Positions 6,964 through 14,585 of a DNA stretch of 21,757 nucleotides are shown one piece after another (the first letter of the stretch is position 1; the number at the start of each line of letters is the position of its first letter). Source of the DNA: HO2-45-11b sp964450915 (lineage in GTDB: Bacteria; Patescibacteriota; Andersenbacteria; UBA10190); assembly GCA_964450915.1 (NCBI GenBank), contig CAYVFG010000014.1, positions 1 through 21,757 on the forward strand. The letters run 5' to 3'. Below the pieces are notes generated by a model, which made no database searches, was not told where the DNA came from, and saw only the letters and a program-made list of their open reading frames with translations. Made by a program: the position numbers and the translations under genes.

Positions 6964-8835
6964 ATGAAATTATCTTTAGATAGCAAGAATATTGGAATCG
7001 GAATCTTGGTGGTAATTGGAATTTTTTTGTTGCTCGGCCTGTTCGCCCGCCCGCTTGATAATAGGAAAGACGTCAGTTTGTCGCAGGTTGTAGACGAGAT
7101 TGGGAAAAACAACGTATCGAATATCGTAGTGGATCAAAATGATATTATTGTAACGCTGAAAGATGATGCATCGAAGAAGCTTGTTGCTCAAAAAGAGAGC
7201 GATGCGTCAGTGACTGACACGTTTAAAAATCTCGGAGTGACAGATAGTACGCTTCAGAAGATCAATTTAACGGTGAAAAAGCCATCCGGAGTTGCTTTTT
7301 GGACTGCAACGCTTGCTCCTGTGATTCTGCCGTTCATTTTATTGGCATTTTTCCTATGGTTCATGATGCGCGGTGCGCAAAACATGGGAAATCGGGCAAT
7401 GACATTCGGACAATCGCAAAAAGGACCAGTTGAACAAGGAAATAAGAAGAAAACGACGTTTAAGCAGGTTGCGGGTAATGAAGAGGCGAAGCAAGAATTG
7501 GTTGAAATCGTTGAATTTTTAAAGCACCCGAAGAAATTTCAAGAAATCGGAGCCCGCATTCCAAAGGGAGTGCTCCTTATCGGCTCTCCGGGTACCGGAA
7601 AAACATTAATGGCCCGAGCTGTCGCAGGCGAGGCAGGGGTCCCCTTCTTTAGTATCTCCGGCTCTGAGTTCGTAGAGATGTTCGTCGGGGTAGGTGCTTC
7701 TCGCGTGCGAGATTTATTCGCGAAAGTAAAAAAGAGCGCTCCTGCTATTTTGTTTATCGACGAAATGGACGCAGTGGGGCGTCATCGAGGCGCAGGATTA
7801 GGCGGAGGGCACGACGAGCGAGAGCAAACATTAAACCAAATCCTTGTTGAGATGGACGGATTCGAGCAAACGGATAACGTCATCGTGCTTGCTGCTACAA
7901 ATCGCCCAGACGTACTAGATCCGGCCCTTCTCCGCCCTGGCCGATTTGATCGTCAGGTAACTATGGAATTGCCGGATATCAAGGAGCGTGAAGCTATTTT
8001 GAAGATTCATGCCGAAAAAGTGCCTATGGAAGCGGATGTGGATTTGAGAAACATTGGAGAACGCACGCCAGGATTTTCTGGGGCTGATTTGGCAAACCTT
8101 ATTAATGAAGCTGCAATTTTCGCCGCTCGCGAGAACGTAAAGAAAGTAGCTCAGCGGCATATCGAGGAGAGCATTGAGAAAGTTATTTTGGGGCCGGAAC
8201 GACGAAGCAAGGTATATTCGAAGCAGGAAAAAGAACTTACGGCCTACCATGAAGCGGGCCACGCAGTTGTTGCGTACTACACCCCCGATTCTGATCCGGT
8301 TCGAAAAATTTCTATTATTTCTCGAGGATCTGCCGGCGGATATACGCTCAAGCTCCCTGAGCAAGACAAGCGAATGCACACAAAGACAGGGTTCTTAAGC
8401 GAACTTGCGACGCTCATGGGCGGATATACTGCAGAGCTATATAAATATAATGAGCTTACAACTGGAGCAAGTAACGACTTAATGAAGGCTACGAAGTTAG
8501 CTCGCAGAATCGTAATGCAGTTTGGGATGTCGAAATTAGGCCCCGTTACATTCGGACAAGAAGATCACCAAGTGTTCTTAGGGAAAGATTTCTCAGAAGG
8601 GCGCGATTATTCCGAGAAAACAGCATCAATGATAGATGATGAAGTGTCTGAAATCTTACAAGATGCGCAAAAACGTGCTGAACAGATAATACGCGAACAT
8701 GCAGATAAGATTGAATTAATATCTCAGCGCTTAATTGAAAAAGAAACGATGGGGCAAAAAGAATTTGCTGACCTTATGGGCGGCGCAGATCCGGACGTAG
8801 TAAAAGAAGATGCTGAAATAAAACCAGTAATATAA
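6964..8835 (+). CDS. ftsH: ATP-dependent zinc metalloprotease FtsH
   Basis: A 623-residue membrane-anchored AAA+ protease that degrades misfolded membrane and regulatory proteins. In order: TM1 (about 11-28), an extracytoplasmic domain (about 35-108), TM2 (about 112-135), then an AAA domain with Walker A GSPGTGKT (207-214), Walker B ILFIDEMD (about 262-269), arginine-finger region RPGRFDR, and pore motif FVGVGA. The M41 protease has zinc site HEAGH (429-433) and the third ligand Asp in GASNDLMKAT (about 505). The start at ATG 6964 gives MKLSLDSKN just before TM1; earlier in-frame codons have no family support. Monocistronic, with a terminator right behind. Confidence 0.98.
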   Translation: MKLSLDSKNIGIGILVVIGIFLLLGLFARPLDNRKDVSLSQVVDEIGKNNVSNIVVDQNDIIVTLKDDASKKLVAQKESDASVTDTFKNLGVTDSTLQKINLTVKKPSGVAFWTATLAPVILPFILLAFFLWFMMRGAQNMGNRAMTFGQSQKGPVEQGNKKKTTFKQVAGNEEAKQELVEIVEFLKHPKKFQEIGARIPKGVLLIGSPGTGKTLMARAVAGEAGVPFFSISGSEFVEMFVGVGASRVRDLFAKVKKSAPAILFIDEMDAVGRHRGAGLGGGHDEREQTLNQILVEMDGFEQTDNVIVLAATNRPDVLDPALLRPGRFDRQVTMELPDIKEREAILKIHAEKVPMEADVDLRNIGERTPGFSGADLANLINEAAIFAARENVKKVAQRHIEESIEKVILGPERRSKVYSKQEKELTAYHEAGHAVVAYYTPDSDPVRKISIISRGSAGGYTLKLPEQDKRMHTKTGFLSELATLMGGYTAELYKYNELTTGASNDLMKATKLARRIVMQFGMSKLGPVTFGQEDHQVFLGKDFSEGRDYSEKTASMIDDEVSEILQDAQKRAEQIIREHADKIELISQRLIEKETMGQKEFADLMGGADPDVVKEDAEIKPVI

Positions 8836-8840
8836 AAAAG

Positions 8841-8867
8841 AAGCGCTCCTGCAAAGGGGCGCTTTTG
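8841..8867 (+). terminator. Intrinsic terminator of ftsH, possibly bidirectional
   Basis: A 9-bp stem AAGCGCTCC/GGGGCGCTT (one T-G pair) with a 6-nt loop is followed by TTG TTA, 5 nt after the ftsH stop. The preceding A run (8836-8839) gives a U tract on the minus strand, so it can also end the convergent receiver-like gene. Confidence 0.8.
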
Positions 8868-9245
8868 TTATTGTGGATTATCGAGAGAAATCTTTAGGAG
8901 ACGCACTATAGTAGCCGGAACATCTACAATTTCAGATCCTTCACTACAGCCTGCTTTCACAAGCTCCTCCCTGTTATACGTAGAGGAAGAAGCTGCAATG
9001 ATGGGACCTTGAAATGTCGTCCTTATTATTTGTACCAATGGCACTGTGTTTAGATGATCTCCTGGCACGCATCCATCCATTACGACGAGGGCTACGTGGT
9101 CCTTGTGCTTTTCCCATAGGGTTTCAGCTTCTTCGATGGTGGTTGCGGGTATGATTGTTACGAATCTTTGTAGTTTTCGTTGGTATCGGCTGTGCCGTAC
9201 GGGCGAGTCTTCGACTACGAATATAGTTGGTTTTTCAGGTTCCAT
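8868..9245 (-). CDS. Stand-alone receiver-like (CheY-fold) protein with degenerate active site
   Basis: A 125-residue single-domain protein resembling response-regulator receivers. It has the acidic pair E12-D13 after strand 1 (IFVVED), a candidate phospho-acceptor D57 in LVVMDG, and a serine at the switch position (AASSS, 84-88). The near-invariant lysine before the last conserved proline is replaced (VDVP, 107-110). Normal phosphorylation-driven switching is therefore doubtful. No output domain and no histidine kinase are present nearby. The ATG at 9245 has a good SD, AAGGA at 7 nt, unlike the housekeeping genes. It sits 38 nt downstream of tRNA-Val(GAC) and is probably read from that tRNA promoter. 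A pseudo-receiver acting by protein contact is my best guess. Confidence 0.75.
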   Translation of the reverse strand: MEPEKPTIFVVEDSPVRHSRYQRKLQRFVTIIPATTIEEAETLWEKHKDHVALVVMDGCVPGDHLNTVPLVQIIRTTFQGPIIAASSSTYNREELVKAGCSEGSEIVDVPATIVRLLKISLDNPQ

Positions 9246-9283
9246 GAGAATTTCCTTAAAAGAGCGAACGAACAATGTCTCGG

Positions 9284-9355
9284 TGCGCACGAGAAGGATC
9301 GAACTTCTGGCCCCCACAATGTCAATGTGATGCTCTACCACTGAGCTACGCGCGC
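9284..9355 (-). tRNA. tRNA-Val (anticodon GAC)
   Basis: A 72-nt cloverleaf. The acceptor GCGCGCG pairs with CGTGCGC (one G-T), the D arm is GCTC/GAGC, and the anticodon loop TTGACAT carries GAC. The T arm is AGAAG/CTTCT with loop TTCGATC. Discriminator A is followed by CCG, so CCA is not encoded. It precedes the receiver-like gene on the same strand. Confidence 0.96.
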
Positions 9356-9364
9356 GATATTCGG

Positions 9365-9393
9365 ACTATAGCCAAATATGCTGTGCTGTGCAA
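9365..9393 (-). promoter_or_regulatory. Promoter of tRNA-Val(GAC) and the receiver-like gene
   Basis: TTGCAC (9388-9393) and TATAGT (9365-9370) are separated by exactly 17 bp, with the -10 9 nt before the tRNA. Both boxes match at 4-5 of 6 positions. Confidence 0.75.
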
Positions 9394-9406
9394 TAAATAG
9401 TGGTAC

Positions 9407-9479
9407 GGGCCCGTAGCTCAGTGGTTAGAGCGGTACTCTTATAAGGTACATGTCGGAGGTTCGATCCCTCCCGGGCCTA
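9407..9479 (+). tRNA. tRNA-Ile (anticodon UAU)
   Basis: A 73-nt cloverleaf. The acceptor is GGGCCCG with CGGGCCT, giving an unusual terminal G1-U72 wobble. The D arm is GCTC/GAGC, the anticodon stem GTACT/GGTAC, the loop CTTATAA with TAT at 34-36, and the T arm GGAGG/CCTCC with TTCGATC. It decodes AUA directly. Most bacteria instead use a CAU tRNA modified by TilS. Discriminator A is followed by CTG, so CCA is not encoded. The only plus-strand tRNA here; no clear promoter was found. Confidence 0.93.
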
Positions 9480-9494
9480 CTGCGCGGTAAAGAT

Positions 9495-9527
9495 AAAAAA
9501 CCACCCCAAGGAAATTCTTAAGGTGGT
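9495..9527 (-). terminator. Terminator of the Cys-rich orphan gene
   Basis: On the minus strand, ACCACC and GGTGGT (9522-9527 with 9500-9505) enclose a further CTT/AAG pairing and are followed by TTTTTT. It lies 30 bp past the stop of the orphan at 9557-9934 and fixes that gene's strand. Confidence 0.8.
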
Positions 9528-9556
9528 ACGGATTTTGTCCAAGAATGAATGTTGCT

Positions 9557-9934
9557 TCAGGCAGCCGAAGTGCTACAAGGTTCTACGAGCTGCCATTCTT
9601 CGCTGGAGTCGCTGCCCATATAGACAATCTGCCCGTTTGGAATATTAGGCGCAATGCAGTCCTCAGTAGGCGCTGTCGCAGTAGGTGTGGCGCTTCGTCG
9701 ATCAAGAGCTTCCCAGTGAGGAAAGAGCGTGTTTTGGATGTACTCTTGATCCACGTCTCTGATCGCTTCAGTGGTGATGAAAACAATGAGAACGATACTT
9801 TTCTTGCAGCGAATATATACTCCTTCTCTTCCGCATTCTGCGCACCAGTAGCTGCATTGAGAAAATGCCGCGCTCAGTTGCCCATTAGCAGAACCCCACT
9901 TACTGCAACCGCACTGACACGTAGGAAATTTCAT
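9557..9934 (-). CDS. Small cysteine-rich protein of unknown function
   Basis: A 125-residue protein I do not recognise. The N-terminus has a C-x-C-x-C cluster (Cys6, 8, 10) and, after ~20 residues, Cys27, Cys31 and Cys34 (C-x3-C-x2-C), which could form a zinc ribbon or other metal site. The middle (about 42-60) is hydrophobic (SIVLIVFITTEA) and the C-terminal third is Ser/Thr/Pro-rich and acidic. Strand choice is supported by a strong SD (GAGGAG at 9940-9945, 5 nt before the ATG) and by the downstream U-tract terminator. The opposite strand also has a long open frame (9545-9955) but without such signals. Single-gene unit with a tentative promoter near 10.0 kb. Confidence 0.7.
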   Translation of the reverse strand: MKFPTCQCGCSKWGSANGQLSAAFSQCSYWCAECGREGVYIRCKKSIVLIVFITTEAIRDVDQEYIQNTLFPHWEALDRRSATPTATAPTEDCIAPNIPNGQIVYMGSDSSEEWQLVEPCSTSAA

Positions 9935-10000
9935 AATTACTCCTCATTCGATTGAGATGGAAAGGTCAAACGTAATGCCACAAGTGTGCATTAACCGATA

Positions 10001-10029
10001 TTTTTAATGTATTTACTTGTAAAAGTCAA
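10001..10029 (-). promoter_or_regulatory. Tentative promoter of the Cys-rich orphan
   Basis: TTGACT (10024-10029) and TAAAAA (10001-10006) are 17 bp apart, giving a leader of about 60 nt that includes the SD. The -10 is weak. The gap behind the ABC permease has no terminator, so read-through is also possible. Confidence 0.4.
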
Positions 10030-10049
10030 GTTCTTGCGGTACGGATCAG

Positions 10050-11294
10050 CTATTCAAATCTGAGAGCTTCGATCGGATCTTTCGCAGCCGCTTTGCGTGC
10101 GGGATACAGGCCGAAAATGAGCCCGATAGCTGTAGATACCCCAACACCCAGTACGATCGCTCCTAGGGGCAATATAAACGGCCAGGCGAGGCCAAAGTAC
10201 GTTTGCGCGACGTAGCTGACTAATGCGGAGATTGTGATTGCAATTAACGTGCCTAATAATCCCCCTGCGAACGTGAGGATAATAGCCTCAATCATAAATT
10301 GCATCAGAATGTTTTTATTCGTTGCGCCAAGCGCTTTGCGCAGTCCGATTTCCTGTGTTCGTTCCGTTACGGATACAAGCATGATATTCATAATTCCGAT
10401 TCCGCCGACCATTAAAGATATAGAAGCTATGGCAACTAAAAAGATTGTCAGTACTTGAGTGACGGTGCTTACGGTCGCAACAATCGTTTTTTGCGTAACG
10501 ACGAAGAAGTCGTCTTTGGTGGGGTCCGTGATGTTGTGGGATTCTCGAATTGTGGAGGTAATGTCTGCTGCAACTTGATCAACGTTTGCGCCAGGCTTTG
10601 CGCGTAGGAAAAATTCGTGGAAGTAATCTATTCCAAGCAATGTTTTTTGCGCAGTGCTGTACGGAATGAGTCCGATATCATCCACGTTGAATGCCGTTAC
10701 TTGCCCTTTTGCGGGCAATATCCCCACAACTTGAAGCTTTTGTCCGTGAACGGTCACGAATTGCCCAAGGGCATCAGAATCCCCGAACAGTTCTTGTTTT
10801 ACTTTGCTGCCGATCACAATAACTTTTGCATAACTTCTCACATCGTCCTGTGTGAAGAATGATCCTTGGTCCGGATATACGTTAAATACATCGCCTAATG
10901 CATTCGGAGTCCAGCCTAATACGGTGCCGTGATAAATAGAGTTCTGATATCCAATTGCCCCAGGGACGAGCACAGCTGGGTCAGCTGCCTGCAAATCAGG
11001 AACGTTGATTGGTTTGAGGAGCGCATCAAGATCTTTTTGCTTAAGAGAGTCGGTAAGAAGCGTTTCTGCGGCATCGGTTGGCTGGGTCGGTTGCCTTCCC
11101 GGGCGCAAGATGATGGTATTTGATCCAATACTTTGCACCTGGCTTAAAATTAAATTCTGCGCACCTTGGCCGAGCGATATTACCAATACGATTGCCATCA
11201 CGCCGATAACGATCCCGAGAATCGTAAGGAGCGATCGTGCCCAGTTTGCTCGAAGGGCGCGAACGGATGTCTTGATTGTTGCAGGGAGGTTCAT
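10050..11294 (-). CDS. MacB/YknZ-type ABC transporter permease
   Basis: A 414-residue permease with the MacB/FtsX fold. TM1 is in the N-terminal LLTILGIVIGVMAIVLVIS (about 21-40), followed by a ~215-residue extracytoplasmic MacB_PCD domain (about 50-265). Three C-terminal TMs form the FtsX domain (about 280-400), with the conserved MVGGIGIMNIMLVSVTERT and EIGLRKALGAT stretches and the ending PARKAAAKDPIEALR. Such permeases do not carry substrate through a pore but transmit ATPase motion to the extracytoplasmic side. The start codon overlaps the ATPase stop as ATGA. It is the last gene of the exporter operon. The substrate cannot be told from sequence. Confidence 0.93.
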   Translation of the reverse strand: MNLPATIKTSVRALRANWARSLLTILGIVIGVMAIVLVISLGQGAQNLILSQVQSIGSNTIILRPGRQPTQPTDAAETLLTDSLKQKDLDALLKPINVPDLQAADPAVLVPGAIGYQNSIYHGTVLGWTPNALGDVFNVYPDQGSFFTQDDVRSYAKVIVIGSKVKQELFGDSDALGQFVTVHGQKLQVVGILPAKGQVTAFNVDDIGLIPYSTAQKTLLGIDYFHEFFLRAKPGANVDQVAADITSTIRESHNITDPTKDDFFVVTQKTIVATVSTVTQVLTIFLVAIASISLMVGGIGIMNIMLVSVTERTQEIGLRKALGATNKNILMQFMIEAIILTFAGGLLGTLIAITISALVSYVAQTYFGLAWPFILPLGAIVLGVGVSTAIGLIFGLYPARKAAAKDPIEALRFE

Positions 11295-11998
11295 TTTGCG
11301 TAGTGAGTATGAGGAGCTGTCACGTTTTTATCGCCGGAAATCAGCCCGTCTGTGATTGTGATAATGCGATTTGCATAATCAGCGGCGGCAGTTTCGTGCG
11401 TAATCACGATAATTGTTTTTCCCTGGTGATGGAGCTTTTCAATAGTGTTCATTACCGTAGCCCCTGTTTTTGAATCGAGGTTTCCGGTGGGTTCGTCCGC
11501 AAAAATTACTTTCGGATCATTCACAAGTGCCCGGGCAATGGCAACGCGCTGGCGTTCCCCGCCAGATAGCTGGCTTGGCAAATGATGGAGGCGGTGCGTG
11601 AGCTCTACGTGCTCTAGAGCGATTTTTGCCTTTTGCTCATATTCTTTTTTAGGAACTTGCGAGTAATAGAGCGGTAACATGACGTTTTCCAATACGGTCG
11701 TTCGTTTTAATAAATGAAATGCCTGGAATACGAAGCCGATATATTTGTTTCTGATTTGGGCTCGTTCGGGGTCGGAGAGTGTTGCGGTGTCTTGAGAATT
11801 AAATATATACGAACCGGTTGTTTGCCTGTCTAGTAAGCCTAAAATATGGAGGAGGGTGGATTTGCCAGAACCGGAAGGTCCCATAATAGACACGAATTCT
11901 CCTTCTTGAATAGAAAACGAAATTCCGTGAAGCACCGGCGTGAGCGTTCCCTCGCTGTCGTAACTCTTTGTAATATTCTCAAGCTGAATAAGCGCCAT
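11291..11998 (-). CDS. MacB/LolD/YknY-type ABC transporter ATP-binding protein
   Basis: A 235-residue ABC ATPase of the MacB/LolD/YknY group. It has Walker A MGPSGSGKST (about 39-48), a Q-loop in GFVFQAFHLL, signature LSGGERQRVAIARAL (about 144-158), Walker B VIFADEPTGNLDS and the H-loop IVITHE. The FQAFHLL and DEPTGNLDS stretches are typical of this mechanotransmission family. It starts 3 nt after the membrane-fusion gene and overlaps the permease by 4 bp, so the three are translated as a unit. In E. coli MacB the ATPase and permease are fused; separate genes resemble B. subtilis YknY-YknZ. Confidence 0.95.
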   Translation of the reverse strand: MALIQLENITKSYDSEGTLTPVLHGISFSIQEGEFVSIMGPSGSGKSTLLHILGLLDRQTTGSYIFNSQDTATLSDPERAQIRNKYIGFVFQAFHLLKRTTVLENVMLPLYYSQVPKKEYEQKAKIALEHVELTHRLHHLPSQLSGGERQRVAIARALVNDPKVIFADEPTGNLDSKTGATVMNTIEKLHHQGKTIIVITHETAAADYANRIITITDGLISGDKNVTAPHTHYAK

Positions 11999-12001
11999 GG
12001 C

Positions 12002-13273
12002 TTATGGGGTTACAAGTACGTCCCCTTCGTGTACGCCTGACGTGATTTCTTCTAATCCGTCGGAACCTAGCAATCCTGTAGTAACCTCAACTTCGCTCGT
12101 TTCTTTCGGCCCCGTTTGCTTGGTAACGTATGTTTTCCCGGACTTTGTAATAATGGCGCGTCGCGGTACGGCGATAACGTGATCTTTTTTGTCTACATGG
12201 ACAACGACGTTTGCCGTAATTCCTGACCGAAGGGCGGAAAGTTGGGAGGCAAGTCCGATAACAACGTGAAACGTCGGTACTCCCTGGATTTGCTTCGCTG
12301 CTGGGTAGATTTGCGACACCGTAGCAGTGAGCGCTTCTTGAGACGCCAATGCGTCGAAGGTTACGGAGGCAGGGAGGTTTTGCGAAATGGTAAGGGCATC
12401 TGTTTCCGGAACATCCGCACTAATTTGAAGATCGTTTGTTTGAGCGATCGTTATAATTGCGTTCCCCGCTGCCGCAAACTCCCCAATTTCGAAGTTTTTC
12501 TGAGTAACAACTCCGCTGAACGGTGCTCTCAGCATGCTTTTTGCAGCGTTGATTTGAGAGATTTTCGTAAGCGCATCGAGCGAGGATAAGCCAGCCGTAT
12601 CTTGGGAAGCTTGCTGAGTGCTACTATATTGCGCATACGCAGATGCTACTGCATTCTTTGCCGCATCATTTGATGTTTTGATGCTTGCTTGCGTGCTGGT
12701 AAGGGCCTTTTGTGCAGCATTGTACGCTGCTTGGTTGGCAACTACACCCGTTTGCACCGCAAGCGTGGCGTAGTCTTGGCTTTGCGTTTCGGACTGTTTT
12801 TGAGCGTATACATTACTTGCTTGCTGAAGTGTTGCATTAGCGTCTCTTACTGTTTGCTTTTTCGCGTCTAGAAGCTTCGCATTTTCCGCAGCAGTATCTT
12901 TTTGTGCCTGAAGAGCATTTTGCCAGGCGGTGTATGCAATAGACGCTGCGCTGGCCTTATCTGCCTGAGCCTTGGCGATCTGGAGCGACGCGCTTTGTGG
13001 GTCAAGGCTTGCAAGTATTTGGCCTTTTTGAACAGTATCTCCTACTTGTACGTATATATTCTTAATACTCCCAGATACCTCAAATGCCATATTTGCCGAC
13101 TGCACAGCTTCGGTATTTCCGGTGAACGAAATATCCTTTACTACTGTTTGATAGGATGCTGTGATTGTTTTTATCGGTTTTGCGCCTACTCCTGCTTGAA
13201 TACGCCATCCGATAAATCCGACAACAGCAACAAGAATCGTTGTCGGAATAGCTATCTTTACCCACGTTTTCAT
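12002..13273 (-). CDS. MacA/YknX-type membrane-fusion (HlyD-family) protein
   Basis: A 423-residue periplasmic-adaptor-like protein. It has an N-terminal signal anchor (about 7-25), lipoyl-type half-motif VQVGDTVQKGQILASLDP (about 75-92), and a long Ala/Gln/Ser-rich alpha-hairpin (about 95-230). The second lipoyl half is at LRAPFSGVVTQKNFEIGEF, and beta-barrel and membrane-proximal domains follow to the end. It partners with the ATPase and permease just downstream. In a cell presumed to lack a classical outer membrane it would act like YknX, on the outer face of the membrane, rather than docking to TolC. First gene of the operon; TATACT lies 6 nt before the ATG and no SD is present. Confidence 0.93.
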   Translation of the reverse strand: MKTWVKIAIPTTILVAVVGFIGWRIQAGVGAKPIKTITASYQTVVKDISFTGNTEAVQSANMAFEVSGSIKNIYVQVGDTVQKGQILASLDPQSASLQIAKAQADKASAASIAYTAWQNALQAQKDTAAENAKLLDAKKQTVRDANATLQQASNVYAQKQSETQSQDYATLAVQTGVVANQAAYNAAQKALTSTQASIKTSNDAAKNAVASAYAQYSSTQQASQDTAGLSSLDALTKISQINAAKSMLRAPFSGVVTQKNFEIGEFAAAGNAIITIAQTNDLQISADVPETDALTISQNLPASVTFDALASQEALTATVSQIYPAAKQIQGVPTFHVVIGLASQLSALRSGITANVVVHVDKKDHVIAVPRRAIITKSGKTYVTKQTGPKETSEVEVTTGLLGSDGLEEITSGVHEGDVLVTP

Positions 13274-13279
13274 GGAAGA

Positions 13280-13285
13280 AGTATA
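13280..13285 (-). promoter_or_regulatory. -10 box of the ABC exporter operon, placing the start on the ATG
   Basis: TATACT ends 6 nt before the ATG of the membrane-fusion gene, the same box and spacing as at trmD. No good -35 is seen. It lies in a 55-bp divergent gap shared with the pseudouridine synthase gene. Confidence 0.6.
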
Positions 13286-13328
13286 GCATCGATTCGCTTT
13301 TTTGGCTTAAATATGCATAAATAGGCGT

Positions 13329-14276
13329 ATGACACAGGAGCATATAATTGAGGAAAAGCAAGCCGGGCAACGCCTGGACGTCTTTTGTACGGGCATTTTG
13401 ACCGGAATGTCTCGCTCTGCAATTCAGCGCCTTATTAAAGAGGAGCACATTTTGATTAACGGCCTAGAAACAAAGGCGAAGTATATTTTGAAAACCGGAG
13501 ATAAGGTTGCCTTCAATCTCCCGGAGGCGAAGGAAGCGGTACCAGAGGCCAAGAAAGACATTCGCCTGCATGTTCTGTATGAAGATCGGGATGTTGTTGT
13601 GGTGGATAAGCCGGCAGGAATTGCCGTGCATCACGGAGTGGGGCTTCGCTCGGGCACAGTTGCGGATTGGTTCGTTGAGCATTACCCGGAAGTGAAAAAT
13701 GTTGGAGAAGCAGAAGGTCGCGCCGGGATCGTTCATCGTCTCGATAAAGATACGAGCGGAGTGCTGATTTTGGCAAAAAACGATCAGGCGTTGGAAAAAC
13801 TGAAGAAGCAATTTCATGATCGGCGCGCAAAGAAGGAGTATGTGGCGCTGGTATTTGGCGTTCCGGGCGGAAAAGATGGTCGAATTACCAAGTCTATTGG
13901 GAGAAGCCGTAAAAACCCTATGCGCAGAGCAGTCGATGATGAGGGGAAGGAAGCCGCAACGGAATGGGCTATTGAACGGAGGTTCGGAGAAAAGTTTGCG
14001 TTGCTCCGCGTATTTCCGTTTACGGGCAGAACACATCAAATTCGAGTGCATTTGCATCACCTTGGGTATCCGATTGTTGGGGATCAGCTCTATGCATTTA
14101 AAAAGAAAAAGCAGCCTGCTGGAGTGAAGCGCCAGCTATTGCATGCGGAAAAATTGACGATTATGTTGCCGAATGAAAAAACGAAGACGTTCACGGCCCC
14201 GCTTGCAGAAGACTTTGCTCAAGTCGTAGCCGCCTTATCTGAAATCAAATGGCCGAAGAAGGTAATAAAGCAGTAA
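13329..14276 (+). CDS. RluA/RluD-family pseudouridine synthase
   Basis: A 315-residue RNA pseudouridine synthase. An N-terminal S4-like RNA-binding domain (about 10-62, with QRLDVF and SRSAIQRLIKE) is followed by the catalytic domain (about 80-300). That domain has the signature HRLDKDTSG (136-144, catalytic Asp139) and GRTHQIRVHL, the conserved Arg-His motif. S4 plus the RluA core points to RluD-like 23S rRNA modification, but RluC-like specificity cannot be excluded, so I give no symbol. CATAAA sits 7 nt before the ATG, with no SD. It is divergent from the exporter operon. A small gene overlaps its 3' end by 28 bp. Confidence 0.94.
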   Translation: MTQEHIIEEKQAGQRLDVFCTGILTGMSRSAIQRLIKEEHILINGLETKAKYILKTGDKVAFNLPEAKEAVPEAKKDIRLHVLYEDRDVVVVDKPAGIAVHHGVGLRSGTVADWFVEHYPEVKNVGEAEGRAGIVHRLDKDTSGVLILAKNDQALEKLKKQFHDRRAKKEYVALVFGVPGGKDGRITKSIGRSRKNPMRRAVDDEGKEAATEWAIERRFGEKFALLRVFPFTGRTHQIRVHLHHLGYPIVGDQLYAFKKKKQPAGVKRQLLHAEKLTIMLPNEKTKTFTAPLAEDFAQVVAALSEIKWPKKVIKQ

Positions 14277-14491
14277 ATCTGGAAGGCTTTGCTCGCATAG
14301 AGCGCGATGATCGCCTTCTCGACGTGTTCGTAAAAGAAACCATCGAAAAAGGCGTTGAGTTATACGAAAAATGGACGGATACGGAAGTGGAAATAATTCG
14401 CATCCATGATGGAAAAAACGTAACAAGGCATGTATTTTCTCGTACGGAAATTGAAGAAGCTCTTATTGGAAATAAGATTCTTTCTTTATGA
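14249..14491 (+). CDS. Small acidic protein of unknown function, overlapping the pseudouridine synthase gene
   Basis: An 80-residue protein I do not recognise. It is rich in Glu/Lys with alternating hydrophobic residues that suggest a helix-strand mix (for example VFVKETIEKGVELYEKW and DTEVEIIRIHDGKNVTRHVF). It has no membrane segment or metal motif. The ATG lies inside the 3' end of the synthase gene in another frame, so translation is probably coupled by termination-reinitiation; no SD is visible. The frame stays open well past the overlap, and the amino-acid composition is plausible for a real protein. Confidence 0.6.
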   Translation: MAEEGNKAVNLEGFARIERDDRLLDVFVKETIEKGVELYEKWTDTEVEIIRIHDGKNVTRHVFSRTEIEEALIGNKILSL

Positions 14492-14497
14492 TTATGA

Positions 14498-14526
14498 TTG
14501 ACTTAGGGCGATAATCTGCTTAGATG
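14498..14526 (+). promoter_or_regulatory. Tentative promoter for the 14.6 kb orphan
   Basis: TTGACT (14498-14503) and TAGATG (14521-14526) are 17 bp apart. The -35 is good and the -10 weak. It would give a leader of ~50 nt containing the GGAGG SD. Confidence 0.4.
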
Positions 14527-14585
14527 GAGATAAGGATTGGACGCATCGTAGCGTTCAAATGGTACTTTTTACGGAGGATGGTTCG

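Noticed and set aside
9545..9955. Plus-strand 136-residue open frame
   Set aside because: It is opposite the Cys-rich orphan, which has the SD and correctly oriented terminator; the plus frame has neither and looks like a shadow.
12595..12990. Repeat-like Ala/Gln/Ser-rich stretch in the membrane-fusion gene
   Set aside because: It is the normal low-complexity coiled-coil hairpin of the family, not a DNA repeat.
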